Of a DNA stretch of 18,451 nucleotides, positions 1-9,663 are shown in pieces. The position numbers and the translations under genes are program-made. The notes under the pieces are model-generated. The model ran no database searches. It was not told the origin of the DNA and saw only the letters and a program-made list of their open reading frames with translations. Each line of letters begins with the position of its first letter. Position 1 is the first letter of the stretch. Source of the stretch: an uncultured Massilia sp. Its GTDB lineage: Bacteria > Pseudomonadota > Gammaproteobacteria > Burkholderiales > Burkholderiaceae. The stretch is taken from the NCBI GenBank assembly GCA_946886065.1, contig CAMPHU010000079.1, forward strand, positions 1 through 18,451, given 5' to 3'.

Positions 1-65
1 TGCTGCTGCAAATGACGCCGGCGAACTACACCGGCCTGGCGGCCCAGCTGGCTGCGGCGATCTAA
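1..65 (+). CDS. purB: Adenylosuccinate lyase, C-terminal end only
   Basis: Only the last 20 codons and the TAA stop (63-65) are in the window; the first full codon begins at base 3. The readable tail contains MTPANYTGLAAQLA, which matches the conserved C-terminal MTPANYIG-type motif of PurB. PurB performs two cytosolic purine-synthesis steps: cleavage of SAICAR to AICAR, and of adenylosuccinate to AMP, each with release of fumarate. The identification rests on this short motif alone, so the family is likely but not proven. The gene ends just before a strong hairpin and faces the TonB receptor gene convergently. Confidence 0.75.
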   Translation, partial: LLQMTPANYTGLAAQLAAAI

Positions 66-77
66 GACGTTTGCCCC

Positions 78-115
78 AAGACCGTCTCCCCGGCCTCCGC
101 CGGGGCGGCGGTCTT
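78..115 (+). terminator. Hairpin between purB and the TonB receptor gene
   Basis: The outer arms AAGACCG (78-84) and CGGTCTT (109-115) pair, and so do the inner arms CCCCGGC (88-94) and GCCGGGG (99-105). A 3-nt internal loop separates them and the apical loop is CTCC. The hairpin starts 13 bases after the purB stop. It has no long T tract, so it could be an intrinsic terminator of the weak-tail kind common in GC-rich genomes. Being nearly symmetric, it could serve both convergent genes. Confidence 0.65.
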
Positions 116-152
116 CAGGCTGGCTGAACTGCGTTGTCAGCCACGCCTGCCT

Positions 153-2129
153 TCAATACTCCCACACCGCCTTCACGCCAACCCGGCGCTCCACCTCGGC
201 CCTGAACAGCTCCGAGCCGTATTCCCCATGCCCGCCAGTGAGGTTCTCGCCGAACACCGACAAGTCCAGTCCCGGACGCAAGCGCCAGCCGAAGCGCGCC
301 TCGAGCGCCGTATAGGAAGGCACCTCGGGCACCGACTTGGCCGCCGACTTGCGCACTATGATGTCCAGCTCGCGCTGCTCGTCGAAGGCGTAGCTCGAGC
401 GCAGCTGGAAGGTATGCGCCGGATCGCGCTTGGCGGCCAGGACGGCATTGGTGTCGTTGCTGCCCGGCTTGCGGCGCAGCTTCTGGTGCATCGCGGTCCA
501 GCCGGCCGACAGGCGCCAGCTGCGCGCCGCCTGCCAGTTGCCCCAGGCTTCGATGCCGCTCGAGCGCCCTTCCATCAGGCTGGCGAAGGTGATGAAGGTC
601 CGGGTCGGGTCGAATTCCTGGGTGCGCAAATGGTCATAGTCATGATGGAACAGCGTGACCGAATACGACAGCAGGGCCGCAGCCTGGCCGCGGTAGCCCA
701 GCTCGAACACTTGCGCCGTCTCTCCGCGCACCTCCGGCCCGCCGCGCAGCAGGTAGGGCGGACGTCCCGGCACGAAGGCGTCCACGTCCAGGCGCGAAGG
801 CGCGCGCACGGTGCGCGACAGCCCGGCCCAGAAGGCGTGGCGCGGCGAATGGCGCCAGGCCAGGCGCACGCTGGGGAGGAATTCGACGCCGGTGTATTCG
901 TTGTACTCCGCGCGGCCGCCCAGGGTCAGGCGCCAGTCGTCGCGCAGCGCGATCTCGTCCTGCAGGAACAGGCTGATCCACTGCTGCGAGGTGTGCGCCG
1001 GCAGGAAGGCCACCACGTCGGTGTTGTGCATGCGCTCGCGGCTGTAACGGTAGTTCGCGCCCCACACGACGTCGTGCCTGCCGGCGGTGGGCAGGGTGTG
1101 CTGGAACTGGATATCGCTGGTATAGCGCCGCTCGCCGAACAGCGGCGGCACGTCGCGCAAGGTATGGTCGAAATAGGCCTGGACGCCCAGGTTGCCGCCG
1201 CTGTCGAGCGCGCGCTGCCAGCGCGCGCTCAGGTTGGCGCCGTCGGAACGGATGCGGCCGAGCTTGCCGCGCGTGCCGGGCGCCGCGATCTCGCCCGGCG
1301 CCGGCTGGTCGAAGCGGCCGCGCACCACATTGCCTTGCACCGAATACGTGTCGGCGCCGCGCGCCCAGTCGGCCCGGAAGCCCGCCATGCTGCGGCGGAA
1401 GGCGTCGTCGACCGGTCCGCCATTCGCCAGTTCGCTGTCGTCGCGGTCGGTGATCTTGCCGAAGACGCGCCAGGCGATGTCGCCCTGCTGGCCACCCTGG
1501 CGGAAGGCGATCCCGGCGCCGTCGGTGGCGGCGCGCAGCGCCACCAGGCTGCCTTCGGTCTCGCGCGCCGCGCGCGTGGTGATGTTGATGACGCCGTTGA
1601 CGGCGTTCAGGCCCCACAGCACGCCGCCCGGGCCGCTGATGACTTCGATGCGCTCGATGTCCTCGAGCATCACGTCCTGGGCGTCCCAGAACACGCCCGA
1701 GAACAGCGGCGTGTAGACGCTGCGCCCGTCGATCAGCACCAGCAGCTTGTTCGACAGGCTGTTGCCGCTGCTGTTCAGGCCCCGCGCGCTGATCGAGTAG
1801 GTATAGCTGCTCAGGCGCGCCACGTGCAGGTTGGGCGCCAGGCGCAGCACTTCCGGCAGGGTGTCGGCGCCGGAACGGCGGATGTCGTCGGCGGTGATCA
1901 GGAACACCGAGGCGGCCGCGTTCTGCAGGCGCTCGGGGCGCTTGGACACCGAGGTCACCTGGATATTGGCCAGTTCCTCGATCGACAGGTCGGCCAGTTC
2001 GTCCGGCTGCACCACCACGCGCTCGACGTCGCCCGCGCGGGCCGGCAACGCCAGAGGCAGGGCGAGGGCCAGGCAGGCTGCCAGCAGGCGCGGATGGCCC
2101 CTCAAGCAAGGCCAGCTTATGTTATTCAT
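153..2129 (-). CDS. TonB-dependent outer-membrane receptor
   Basis: This 658-residue protein should import a ligand across the outer membrane using TonB/ExbBD energy; the ligand cannot be told from sequence. I chose the ATG at 2129 because AGAGG lies about 9 bases upstream and the protein then begins with a signal peptide (hydrophobic LLAACLALALPLALPARA). An in-frame ATG at 2162 lacks a ribosome site. The plug domain has SIEELANIQVTSVSKRPE, ADDIRRSGADTLPEVLRLAP, a LLVLIDGRSVYTP motif, DIERIEVISGPG and NAVNGVINI, all classic. The rest is beta-barrel with many aromatic-ended strands, and the chain ends in WEY, as outer-membrane barrels often end with an aromatic residue. No clear TonB box is seen; RVVV near the mature N terminus is a weak candidate. 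Receptors with this SVSKRP/DGRSVYTPLFSGV plug often neighbour YfiR-like signalling genes, but none is present here. Confidence 0.93.
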   Translation of the reverse strand: MNNISWPCLRGHPRLLAACLALALPLALPARAGDVERVVVQPDELADLSIEELANIQVTSVSKRPERLQNAAASVFLITADDIRRSGADTLPEVLRLAPNLHVARLSSYTYSISARGLNSSGNSLSNKLLVLIDGRSVYTPLFSGVFWDAQDVMLEDIERIEVISGPGGVLWGLNAVNGVINITTRAARETEGSLVALRAATDGAGIAFRQGGQQGDIAWRVFGKITDRDDSELANGGPVDDAFRRSMAGFRADWARGADTYSVQGNVVRGRFDQPAPGEIAAPGTRGKLGRIRSDGANLSARWQRALDSGGNLGVQAYFDHTLRDVPPLFGERRYTSDIQFQHTLPTAGRHDVVWGANYRYSRERMHNTDVVAFLPAHTSQQWISLFLQDEIALRDDWRLTLGGRAEYNEYTGVEFLPSVRLAWRHSPRHAFWAGLSRTVRAPSRLDVDAFVPGRPPYLLRGGPEVRGETAQVFELGYRGQAAALLSYSVTLFHHDYDHLRTQEFDPTRTFITFASLMEGRSSGIEAWGNWQAARSWRLSAGWTAMHQKLRRKPGSNDTNAVLAAKRDPAHTFQLRSSYAFDEQRELDIIVRKSAAKSVPEVPSYTALEARFGWRLRPGLDLSVFGENLTGGHGEYGSELFRAEVERRVGVKAVWEY

Positions 2130-2160
2130 CTTTTTGTACCTCTGGCCAACATTAGTAGTC

Positions 2161-2176
2161 ATTAATAAATATTAAT
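2161..2176. promoter_or_regulatory. AT-rich palindrome upstream of the TonB receptor gene
   Basis: ATTAAT-AAAT-ATTAAT is an inverted repeat 32 to 47 bases upstream of the chosen receptor start, in an A/T island (about 2140-2200) that stands out against the GC-rich surroundings. It is followed by TCATTATCC. CATTATC matches one end of the Fur box, but the full 19-bp consensus matches at only about 11 positions. It may be a promoter/operator, possibly Fur-like; this is inference. Confidence 0.35.
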
Positions 2177-2239
2177 TCATTATCCCTTAGCGTGATTTTA
2201 CATTCCAGCCCGCCGGACCGTGCGTTCTGTGCAATACCG

Positions 2240-2248
2240 TGCTAGTGT
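2240..2248 (+). promoter_or_regulatory. Candidate extended -10 for the b561-YceI operon
   Basis: TGCTAGTGT fits the TGnTAnnnT extended -10 pattern and is about 90 bases before the cytochrome b561 start. No convincing -35 accompanies it. The same TGCTAG core precedes three other genes in the window. Confidence 0.3.
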
Positions 2249-2338
2249 GTCCGGGCAAAAAATGCAGCCCCCAGGCAGCGGAAAGCGTTTTCCGGTATAG
2301 TTGGTTCTAACGCGGACATATTTCCAGTAAGAAACATC

Positions 2339-2884
2339 ATGCAACGTTACACCACCCCGGCCATCGTGCTGCACTGGCTGCTCGCCCTCCTCATCATCGG
2401 TGCTTTCATCATGGGCCTGGTGATGACCGACATACCCGGCCTGACGCCGACCAAGCTCAAGTACTACTCCTGGCACAAGTGGGCCGGCGTGACGGTGCTC
2501 GGCCTGGCCGCGCTGCGCCTGCTGTGGCGCCTGGCGAACCATCCGCCCGCCTATGCCGACGCCCTGCCCGCCTGGCAGCGCGGCGCCGCCCACGGCCTGC
2601 ACTGGCTGCTTTACCTCCTGATGTTCGCCGTGCCGCTGTCGGGCTACTTCTACAGCCTGGCGTCCGGCATCCCGGTGGTCTACTTCGGCGTGCTCGAGCT
2701 GCCGGTGCTGATCGGCCCTGATCCGGCCCTGAAGGCCGTCCTCAAGGACCTTCACTACTGGCTCAACATGCTGCTCGCCGCCCTCGTCGGCCTGCACGTG
2801 CTGGCCGCGTTCAAGCACATGGTCGTCGACCGCGACGGCGTGATGCAGCGCATGCTTCCTTTTCCCCGTACCTCCCAGGAGTAA
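2339..2884 (+). CDS. Cytochrome b561 family protein (CybB/YceJ-like)
   Basis: This is a 181-residue inner-membrane dihaem b-type cytochrome, expected to pass electrons between the quinone pool and a periplasmic partner. Four hydrophobic helices are visible. The histidines expected as haem ligands fall at H12, H46, H139 and H153, close to those of E. coli CybB (about 13, 47, 137 and 151). Other conserved pieces are VLHWL near the start, SWHKWAG, PLSGY and a LHVLAAFKH end. It is the first gene of an operon: the stop is 3 bases before the next start, and the downstream AGGAG sits at the gene end. The b561-YceI pairing is the same as in E. coli yceJ-yceI. The physiological electron acceptor is unknown. 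Confidence 0.93.
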   Translation: MQRYTTPAIVLHWLLALLIIGAFIMGLVMTDIPGLTPTKLKYYSWHKWAGVTVLGLAALRLLWRLANHPPAYADALPAWQRGAAHGLHWLLYLLMFAVPLSGYFYSLASGIPVVYFGVLELPVLIGPDPALKAVLKDLHYWLNMLLAALVGLHVLAAFKHMVVDRDGVMQRMLPFPRTSQE

Positions 2885-2887
2885 AGA

Positions 2888-3451
2888 ATGAAACCGATCA
2901 AAGGCCTGTTCTTGGCCAGCCTGTTCGCCAGCGCAATCATTGGCACAAGCGCGGGCGCCGCCCCACTCAAGACCGACCCTGCGAAGAGCAGCGTATCGGC
3001 CGTGTTCAAGCAGATGAACGTGCCGGTCGAGGCGCCGTTCAGGCAATTCACCGCCCAGATCGACTACGACCCGGCCAAGCCGGCCGCATCGAAAGCCAGC
3101 GTCGACATCGTGACCGCCAGCCTGGACGTGGGCGATCCGGACATGAACAAGGAAGTCGCCAAGAAGGAATGGTTCAATGCGGCCCAGTTCCCGAAGGCAA
3201 GCTTCGTGTCCTCCAGCATCACCCCTGCCGGTGCGGGCAAGTTCAATGTCGCGGGCAAGCTGAGCATCAAGGGCAAGGCGGCCAACGTGAGCTTCCCCCT
3301 GACGGTCAAAACCGAGGGCGGCAAGCAGGTATTCGAGGGTCAGTTGCCAATCCGGCGCCTGGCCTTCAACATTGGCGAAGGCGAGTGGAAGGACACGAGC
3401 ATGGTCGCCGATGAAGTCGTCATCAAATTCCGCGTCACCGCGGCTCCGTAA
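2888..3451 (+). CDS. YceI-family periplasmic protein (first paralogue)
   Basis: This 187-residue secreted protein has a signal peptide ending near GTSAGAAP. The YceI lipocalin-like barrel carries the usual landmarks: TDPAKSSVSAVFKQMN at the mature N terminus, then NKEVAKKEWFNAAQFPKASF, where the family has a KxxxFFDaakyPxatF segment. A GKLSIKGKAANVSFPLTV segment and a final EVVIKFRV strand follow. YceI proteins bind long isoprenoids such as ubiquinone-like molecules in a hydrophobic pocket, which fits the neighbouring cytochrome b561. The start has GGAG about 6 bases upstream, inside the end of the b561 gene, suggesting translational coupling. It lacks the two cysteines of the next paralogue. 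Confidence 0.9.
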   Translation: MKPIKGLFLASLFASAIIGTSAGAAPLKTDPAKSSVSAVFKQMNVPVEAPFRQFTAQIDYDPAKPAASKASVDIVTASLDVGDPDMNKEVAKKEWFNAAQFPKASFVSSSITPAGAGKFNVAGKLSIKGKAANVSFPLTVKTEGGKQVFEGQLPIRRLAFNIGEGEWKDTSMVADEVVIKFRVTAAP

Positions 3452-3475
3452 TACCATCGATAAGGGATTTTGCAG

Positions 3476-4054
3476 ATGAAAAAGAAGTTCATGTTCATGT
3501 CGCTGAGTGCGGTCCTGGCCGCCCTCGGCACCAGCGCAGCCTTCGCAGCCAACACCTACAAGATCGATCCGAACCACACCTACCCGAGCTTCGAAGCCGA
3601 CCACATGGGCATCTCGGTATGGCGCGGCAAGTTCAACAAGAGCGAAGGCACCATCGTGCTGGACCCGGCCGCCAAGGCTGGCGCACTCGACATCGTGGTG
3701 GACATCAACAGCATCGACTTCGGCCACGACAAGATGAATGAGCACGCCAAGAAGGAAGACATCTTCGACGCCGCGAAATTCCCGACCGCGACCTTCAAGT
3801 CGACCAAGGTCAACTTCACCGGCGACGTGCCGACCTCGGTCGACGGCGAGCTGACCCTGCGCGGCGTGACCAAGCCGCTGACCCTGACCATCAACAAGTT
3901 CAAGTGCATCGTGCACCCGATGCACAAGCGCGAAGTCTGCGGCGCGGACGTGACCGGCCAGTTCCAGCGCAGCGATTTCGGCATCAACGCTGGATTGCCG
4001 CGTTTCTCGCCAGAAGTGAAGCTGGCGATCCAGGTGGAAGCGGTCAAGCAGTAA
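3476..4054 (+). CDS. YceI-family periplasmic protein (second paralogue)
   Basis: This is a 192-residue secreted YceI protein. ATG 3476 is preferred over the in-frame TTG at 3470 because AAGGGA lies 8 bases upstream and the protein then starts with a textbook signal peptide ([17 protein letters not shown], cleavage near AFA-AN). The mature part has [36 protein letters not shown] and [16 protein letters not shown], close to E. coli YceI. It also has two cysteines in [16 protein letters not shown] that could form a disulphide. It is third in the b561-YceI-YceI operon, 24 bases after the first paralogue, and is followed by a strong terminator. The likely role is periplasmic isoprenoid/quinone binding or oxidative-stress protection; that is family knowledge, not shown here. 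Confidence 0.93.
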   Translation: MKKKFMFMSLSAVLAALGTSAAFAANTYKIDPNHTYPSFEADHMGISVWRGKFNKSEGTIVLDPAAKAGALDIVVDINSIDFGHDKMNEHAKKEDIFDAAKFPTATFKSTKVNFTGDVPTSVDGELTLRGVTKPLTLTINKFKCIVHPMHKREVCGADVTGQFQRSDFGINAGLPRFSPEVKLAIQVEAVKQ

Positions 4055-4075
4055 GCTGGTCTTTCCCCAAAAAAA

Positions 4076-4104
4076 GCCCCGCTGCGCAAGCAGCGGGGCT
4101 TTTT
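4076..4104 (+). terminator. Rho-independent terminator of the b561-YceI operon
   Basis: A perfect 10-bp stem GCCCCGCTGC / GCAGCGGGGC closes a GCAA tetraloop (GNRA type) and is followed by TTTTT. A run of A residues just upstream (4069-4075) supplies a T tract on the other strand, so it likely also stops transcripts of the convergent glycine-rich gene. Confidence 0.95.
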
Positions 4105-4127
4105 GCTTGACGGCGCGTTAAAAGCGA

Positions 4128-5450
4128 TTAGCGGCCGTCGCGGTCGGCATCACCCGGAATGGCGCGCTCGACCTTGTGCCATGCGGCGCGCGAAGCCGAC
4201 TTGGCCTGGTCCCAGCTCAGGCGCGAATTGCCCTTCACGCGGTCCCATTCGCCGGCCAGGTGCGCCTCGTTGGTGTCGTAGTCGCCCGGATACTTGCCGT
4301 AGCTGTTGTAGCCCAGCGCATAGGCCGGCTCGTAGTCGTCATAGGTGTAGCCCGGGGTGTAGTACGGCTGGGTCTGGTACGAATTGCGCCAGTGCTCGTT
4401 TTCCGCCTGCGGGTTGACCATGCCGCCGACGCCCTTGCCGGCCAGGCCGCCCGCCAGGCCGCCGATCACAGCGCCTGCTGCCGCGCCGACCGGGCCGCCC
4501 GCTGCGCCTGCCGCCGCGCCCATGGCCGCGCCGCCACCTGCGCCCACGCCCTGGGCCAGGTTATGGTCGTGCAGCTCGTCGCCGGCCTTCGGGTTGACGA
4601 CTTCGCCAGCGCCCTTGCCGGCCGCACCGCCCGCCAGGCCGCCGACGACCGCGCCCGCCGCCATGCCGATCGGACCGGCCGCGGTACCAGCCGCCGCGCC
4701 CAGCGCCGCGCCGGTGCCGGCGCCCACACCCTTGGCCAGGTGGTGCTCGGGCAGGTCGTCGCCCGTTTTCGGGTTCACGACTTCGGCCGCGCCCTTGCCG
4801 GCGATGCCGCCGGCGATGCCGCCGATCGCAGCGCCTGCCGCCATGCCCACCGGGCCGGCTGCCGCGCCGATGCCTGCGCCCAGCGCGGCGCCGCCGGCGG
4901 CGCCCAGGCCGGTGCCGATCACGTGCGAGGCACCGTGCTCGGTGAAGCTGCGCTCGAAGTGGGCCGCGTCTTCCGGCGAGCGGGCGTTGACGCCCATCAC
5001 GATGCCGCCGCTCTTGATGCCTTCCTCATAGTGCTTGGCGCGCTCTTCCGGAATTCCGGCGCCGATCAGTGCACCGATCAGGCCGCCGGTGATGCCGCCC
5101 GCGCCGGCGCCGGCCAGGGCTGCCGCCAGCGGCCCCGCGACGACCACGCCCAGGCCCGGCAGCACCAGGGTGGTGCCGACGGCCGCAATGCCTGCCAGCA
5201 CGGCGCCGATGGTGCCGCCGATGCCCGCGCCGATGCCGGCGCCCTCGGCTGCTTTGCTGCCCAGTTCGGTGTCGGTGTCGCTGAAGTGGGTCTTGCGGGT
5301 GGTGTCCGACATCATCAGGTTGACGTCGTCACGGCCATAGCCGCGGTCGGAGATCGAGCCGTAGGCGCGCTCGGCGCTGGCACGGTCCGGGAACAGGCCG
5401 GTCACCATGCGCGAATTCGAATTCTGATTGGTCGTATCGTAGCTGCTCAT
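4128..5450 (-). CDS. Glycine-zipper repeat stress-type protein (440 aa)
   Basis: Start ATG 5450 follows AAAGGGA at good spacing; an upstream in-frame extension has no ribosome site. The architecture by residue is as follows. 15-50 (MVTGLFPDRASAERAY...) and 133-176 (GIPEERAKHYEEGIKSGGIVMGVNA...) look like two halves of a general-stress-protein-17M/YflT-like fold. They are split by a hydrophobic glycine hairpin (70-132). Three tandem repeats of exactly 60 residues follow (181-240, 241-300, 301-360), each a glycine-zipper stretch ending in GKG..EVVNP and a charged tail. Repeats 1 and 2 are 70% identical; repeat 3 loses its tail. The C terminus (361-440) has tyrosine-rich YEPAYALGY, then WDRVKGNSR and the end PGDADRDGR, a tail seen in many uncharacterised proteins. 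There is no signal peptide. It is probably membrane-associated; the function is unknown. Confidence 0.85.
   Translation of the reverse strand: MSSYDTTNQNSNSRMVTGLFPDRASAERAYGSISDRGYGRDDVNLMMSDTTRKTHFSDTDTELGSKAAEGAGIGAGIGGTIGAVLAGIAAVGTTLVLPGLGVVVAGPLAAALAGAGAGGITGGLIGALIGAGIPEERAKHYEEGIKSGGIVMGVNARSPEDAAHFERSFTEHGASHVIGTGLGAAGGAALGAGIGAAAGPVGMAAGAAIGGIAGGIAGKGAAEVVNPKTGDDLPEHHLAKGVGAGTGAALGAAAGTAAGPIGMAAGAVVGGLAGGAAGKGAGEVVNPKAGDELHDHNLAQGVGAGGGAAMGAAAGAAGGPVGAAAGAVIGGLAGGLAGKGVGGMVNPQAENEHWRNSYQTQPYYTPGYTYDDYEPAYALGYNSYGKYPGDYDTNEAHLAGEWDRVKGNSRLSWDQAKSASRAAWHKVERAIPGDADRDGR
4371..4910 (-). repeat. Three 180-bp in-frame tandem repeats
   Basis: The units are 4910-4731, 4730-4551 and 4550-4371 on the minus strand, each coding for 60 residues with no insertion or deletion between units. 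They share GVGAG, GxxGMAAGA, GGLAGG, AGKG and VVNPK at the same offsets. Unit 3 departs after its VNP motif. Confidence 0.85.
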
Positions 5451-5730
5451 GGAAAATCCCTTTCTAGGTTCAGGTGCCGAAGCGTTGGTACTGCAAAGGC
5501 AGGTTGCAAGGATGTGTTGCAAGTTCTGAAACCTTATGCCTCGTCCATTACCCCTTCTGTTCGCTGACGCACCCTGCACCGGACTTTTTGCATGGGACCG
5601 AACAGCCCCCCAAATTCCGCATCTAACGTTCGTTGCCGCACCGACCTGATGGGGTGCAGGTCAATAGACTTCGTTCCATGGCCGCAGCTGTGGCCTGGGG
5701 TATGTTTTTCCACTACGAGGAGGAATCAAC
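5451..5730. other. Divergent intergenic region with dyads
   Basis: This 280-bp gap holds the upstream regions of the glycine-zipper gene (minus) and the GlsB-like gene (plus). I see two symmetric motifs. TTGCAA-N7-TTGCAA (5504-5522) is 54-72 bases upstream of the minus-strand start. GACCTG-N8-CAGGTC (5643-5662) is directly followed by a TAGACT hexamer (5665-5670) that could be a -10 for the plus-strand gene. No convincing open reading frame or RNA gene is seen. Confidence 0.4.
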
Positions 5731-6000
5731 ATGTTATTCATTATCTGGATCGTTGTCGGTGGTATCTTGGGCTGGCTCGCCAGCATGGTCATGAAGACCG
5801 ACGCTGAACAAGGCATGATTCTCAATGTCGTGGTCGGCATCGTCGGCGCCTTCCTGGGCGGCTGGCTGCTTTCCCCGCTGTTTGGTTCCGGCACCATCAA
5901 TTCCGATGACTTCAGTGTCTCGTCGCTCCTGGTTTCCTTCCTGGGCGCCGTGATCCTGCTGGCCATCGTGAATCTGCTGCGTCGTGGCCGTGTACGCTAA
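5731..6000 (+). CDS. GlsB/YeaQ/YmgE family membrane protein
   Basis: This is an 89-residue inner-membrane protein with three hydrophobic segments: LFIIWIVVGGILGWLASMV, the glycine-rich ILNVVVGIVGAFLGGWLL, and LLVSFLGAVILLAIVNLL. It ends in a basic RRGRVR tail. The GGILGWLAS start and NxxVGIVGAFLGG core are the family signature (transglycosylase-associated / stress-response membrane proteins, role unclear). A strong GAGGAGGAA site precedes the ATG. It is divergent from the glycine-zipper gene; both are of types often linked to stress. A terminator follows immediately. Confidence 0.92.
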   Translation: MLFIIWIVVGGILGWLASMVMKTDAEQGMILNVVVGIVGAFLGGWLLSPLFGSGTINSDDFSVSSLLVSFLGAVILLAIVNLLRRGRVR

Positions 6001-6022
6001 TAACAGTGAGTAGCCCCTTATA

Positions 6023-6050
6023 AACCAACGCCGCGCGCGTTGGTTTTTTT
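6023..6050 (+). terminator. Terminator after the GlsB-like gene
   Basis: The 9-bp stem AACCAACGC (6023-6031) / GCGTTGGTT (6037-6045) has a CGCGC loop and runs into a tract of seven T (6044-6050). It ends only 18 bases before the next start codon. Confidence 0.9.
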
Positions 6051-6068
6051 GTCCCTGCGGTTCGACTG

Positions 6069-7346
6069 ATGAGCTCAAAAATGTTCTGGACAGTCTTGAT
6101 CACGTGCGCGGTCACGTTGATCGTCGGCTTCCTCGCGCTGAATTTCATGCCGAGCGAAAAGCAGATCGAGCGACAACTGACCCGCCAATACGATACGCAC
6201 GACCCGCAGTTCCGCCGCTCGCTCGGCGTGCTGCTGGGTCCACCTATTCTCGAAGGCAACAAGATCGAGGTGCTGGTCAACGGCGACCAAATCTTTCCCG
6301 CAATGCTGGAAGCGATCCGCGGCGCCAAGGAAACCATCACCCTCGAAACCTACATCTATTGGGCCGAATCGATCGGGCGCGAATTTTCCAACGCCTTGTC
6401 GGAGCGGGCGCGCGCCGGCGTCAAGGTGCACCTGATGCTCGACTTCATGGGCAGCATCAAGATGAACGACGAGTTGCTGCAGGAAATGAAGGACGCCGGC
6501 GTGCAGGTGCAGCGCTACCACAAGCCGGTCTGGTGGAAGCTGGCGCGCATGAACAACCGCACCCACCGCAAGCTGCTGGTGGTCGACGGCAAGATCGGCT
6601 TCACCGGCGGCGTCGGCATCGCCGACCAATGGCGCGGCAATGCCGAGGACGAGAACCACTGGCGCGACAACCACTACCGCATCGAAGGCCCGGTGGTGGG
6701 CCAGATCCAGGCAGTGTTCACCGACAACTGGACCAAGGCCACCGGGATGGTGCTGGATGGTCCGGACTACTTCCCCGCGCTCGAGCCGAAGGGCGACCAG
6801 CCGGCCCAGATGTTCTCCAGTTCGCCCACCGGCGGCAGCGAATCGATGCACCTGATGTACCTGATGGCCATCACCGCCGCGCGCAAGACCATCGACCTGT
6901 CGGCTTCCTACTTCGTGCCGGACGACCTGACCATCCGCACCCTGATCGCGGCCGCCAAGCGCGGCGTACGCGTGCGTTTGATTACCCCAGGCAAGATCAT
7001 CGATTCCGACCTGGTCAAGGCCGCCTCGCGCGAGCGCTGGCCCGAACTACTGGCGGCCGGGGTGCAGATTTCGGAATACGACCCGACCATGTTCCATGTG
7101 AAGTCGCTGGTGGTCGATTCGCTCCTGGTGTCGGTCGGCTCGACCAACTTCGACAACCGTTCGTTCAGCATCAACGACGAAGCCAACCTGAACGTGATGG
7201 ACGAGGAGTTCGCGCGCAAGCATATCGCCATCTTCGAGGCCGACTGGGTGCGCGCGACGCCGGTATCGCAGCACAAGTTCGCCAAGCGGCCGTGGTGGCA
7301 GCGCTTCGCCACCTGGGCGGTGTCGCTGGTCGGCAAGCAACTGTAA
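6069..7346 (+). CDS. Cardiolipin synthase-like phospholipase D protein
   Basis: The 425-residue protein has one N-terminal membrane anchor (residues about 6-26) and two HKD phospholipase-D motifs. The first is H166-x-K168-xxxx-D173 within THRKLLVVDGKIGFTGG; the second is H343-x-K345-xxxx-D350 followed by GSTNFDNRSF. This pattern is that of bacterial cardiolipin synthases, which join two phosphatidylglycerols (or PG and PE) at the inner membrane. One anchor rather than two makes it more like ClsB/ClsC-type enzymes than ClsA; the exact substrate is not readable. The start has no recognisable ribosome site and lies 18 bases after a terminator T tract, so its expression signal is unusual. An internal ATG at 6081 is no better supported. 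Confidence 0.9.
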   Translation: MSSKMFWTVLITCAVTLIVGFLALNFMPSEKQIERQLTRQYDTHDPQFRRSLGVLLGPPILEGNKIEVLVNGDQIFPAMLEAIRGAKETITLETYIYWAESIGREFSNALSERARAGVKVHLMLDFMGSIKMNDELLQEMKDAGVQVQRYHKPVWWKLARMNNRTHRKLLVVDGKIGFTGGVGIADQWRGNAEDENHWRDNHYRIEGPVVGQIQAVFTDNWTKATGMVLDGPDYFPALEPKGDQPAQMFSSSPTGGSESMHLMYLMAITAARKTIDLSASYFVPDDLTIRTLIAAAKRGVRVRLITPGKIIDSDLVKAASRERWPELLAAGVQISEYDPTMFHVKSLVVDSLLVSVGSTNFDNRSFSINDEANLNVMDEEFARKHIAIFEADWVRATPVSQHKFAKRPWWQRFATWAVSLVGKQL

Positions 7347-7407
7347 GGACAGCGCCGGAGGAGGGTTTCCGCTAGAAAATGTTTCATTTGCGTGGTCGAA
7401 ATTTCGG

Positions 7408-7436
7408 TTGACGATCACTCGTGACATACAGATACT
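7408..7436 (+). promoter_or_regulatory. Sigma-70 type promoter of the S46 peptidase gene
   Basis: TTGACG (7408-7413), a 17-bp spacer and GATACT (7431-7436) make a good vegetative promoter. Transcription would begin near 7443, about 40 bases before the start codon. Confidence 0.7.
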
Positions 7437-7485
7437 CTTGGGTGCTCTACGGAGACAATGTTTCTTACCCACCCTAGACTGACGA

Positions 7486-9645
<2,160 letters not shown>

Positions 9646-9663
9646 TCGCGCTTTTCTCCGCGA

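Noticed and set aside
228..2165. Long plus-strand open frame (645 codons) opposite the TonB receptor
   Set aside because: It is a GC-rich mirror frame of the receptor: low-complexity Arg/Ala/His composition, no domain, and the minus strand gives an unmistakable plug and barrel.
4371..4910. Repeat array considered as a CRISPR or non-coding satellite
   Set aside because: The 180-bp units are in frame, encode aligned glycine-rich peptides and have no short identical repeats with unique spacers.
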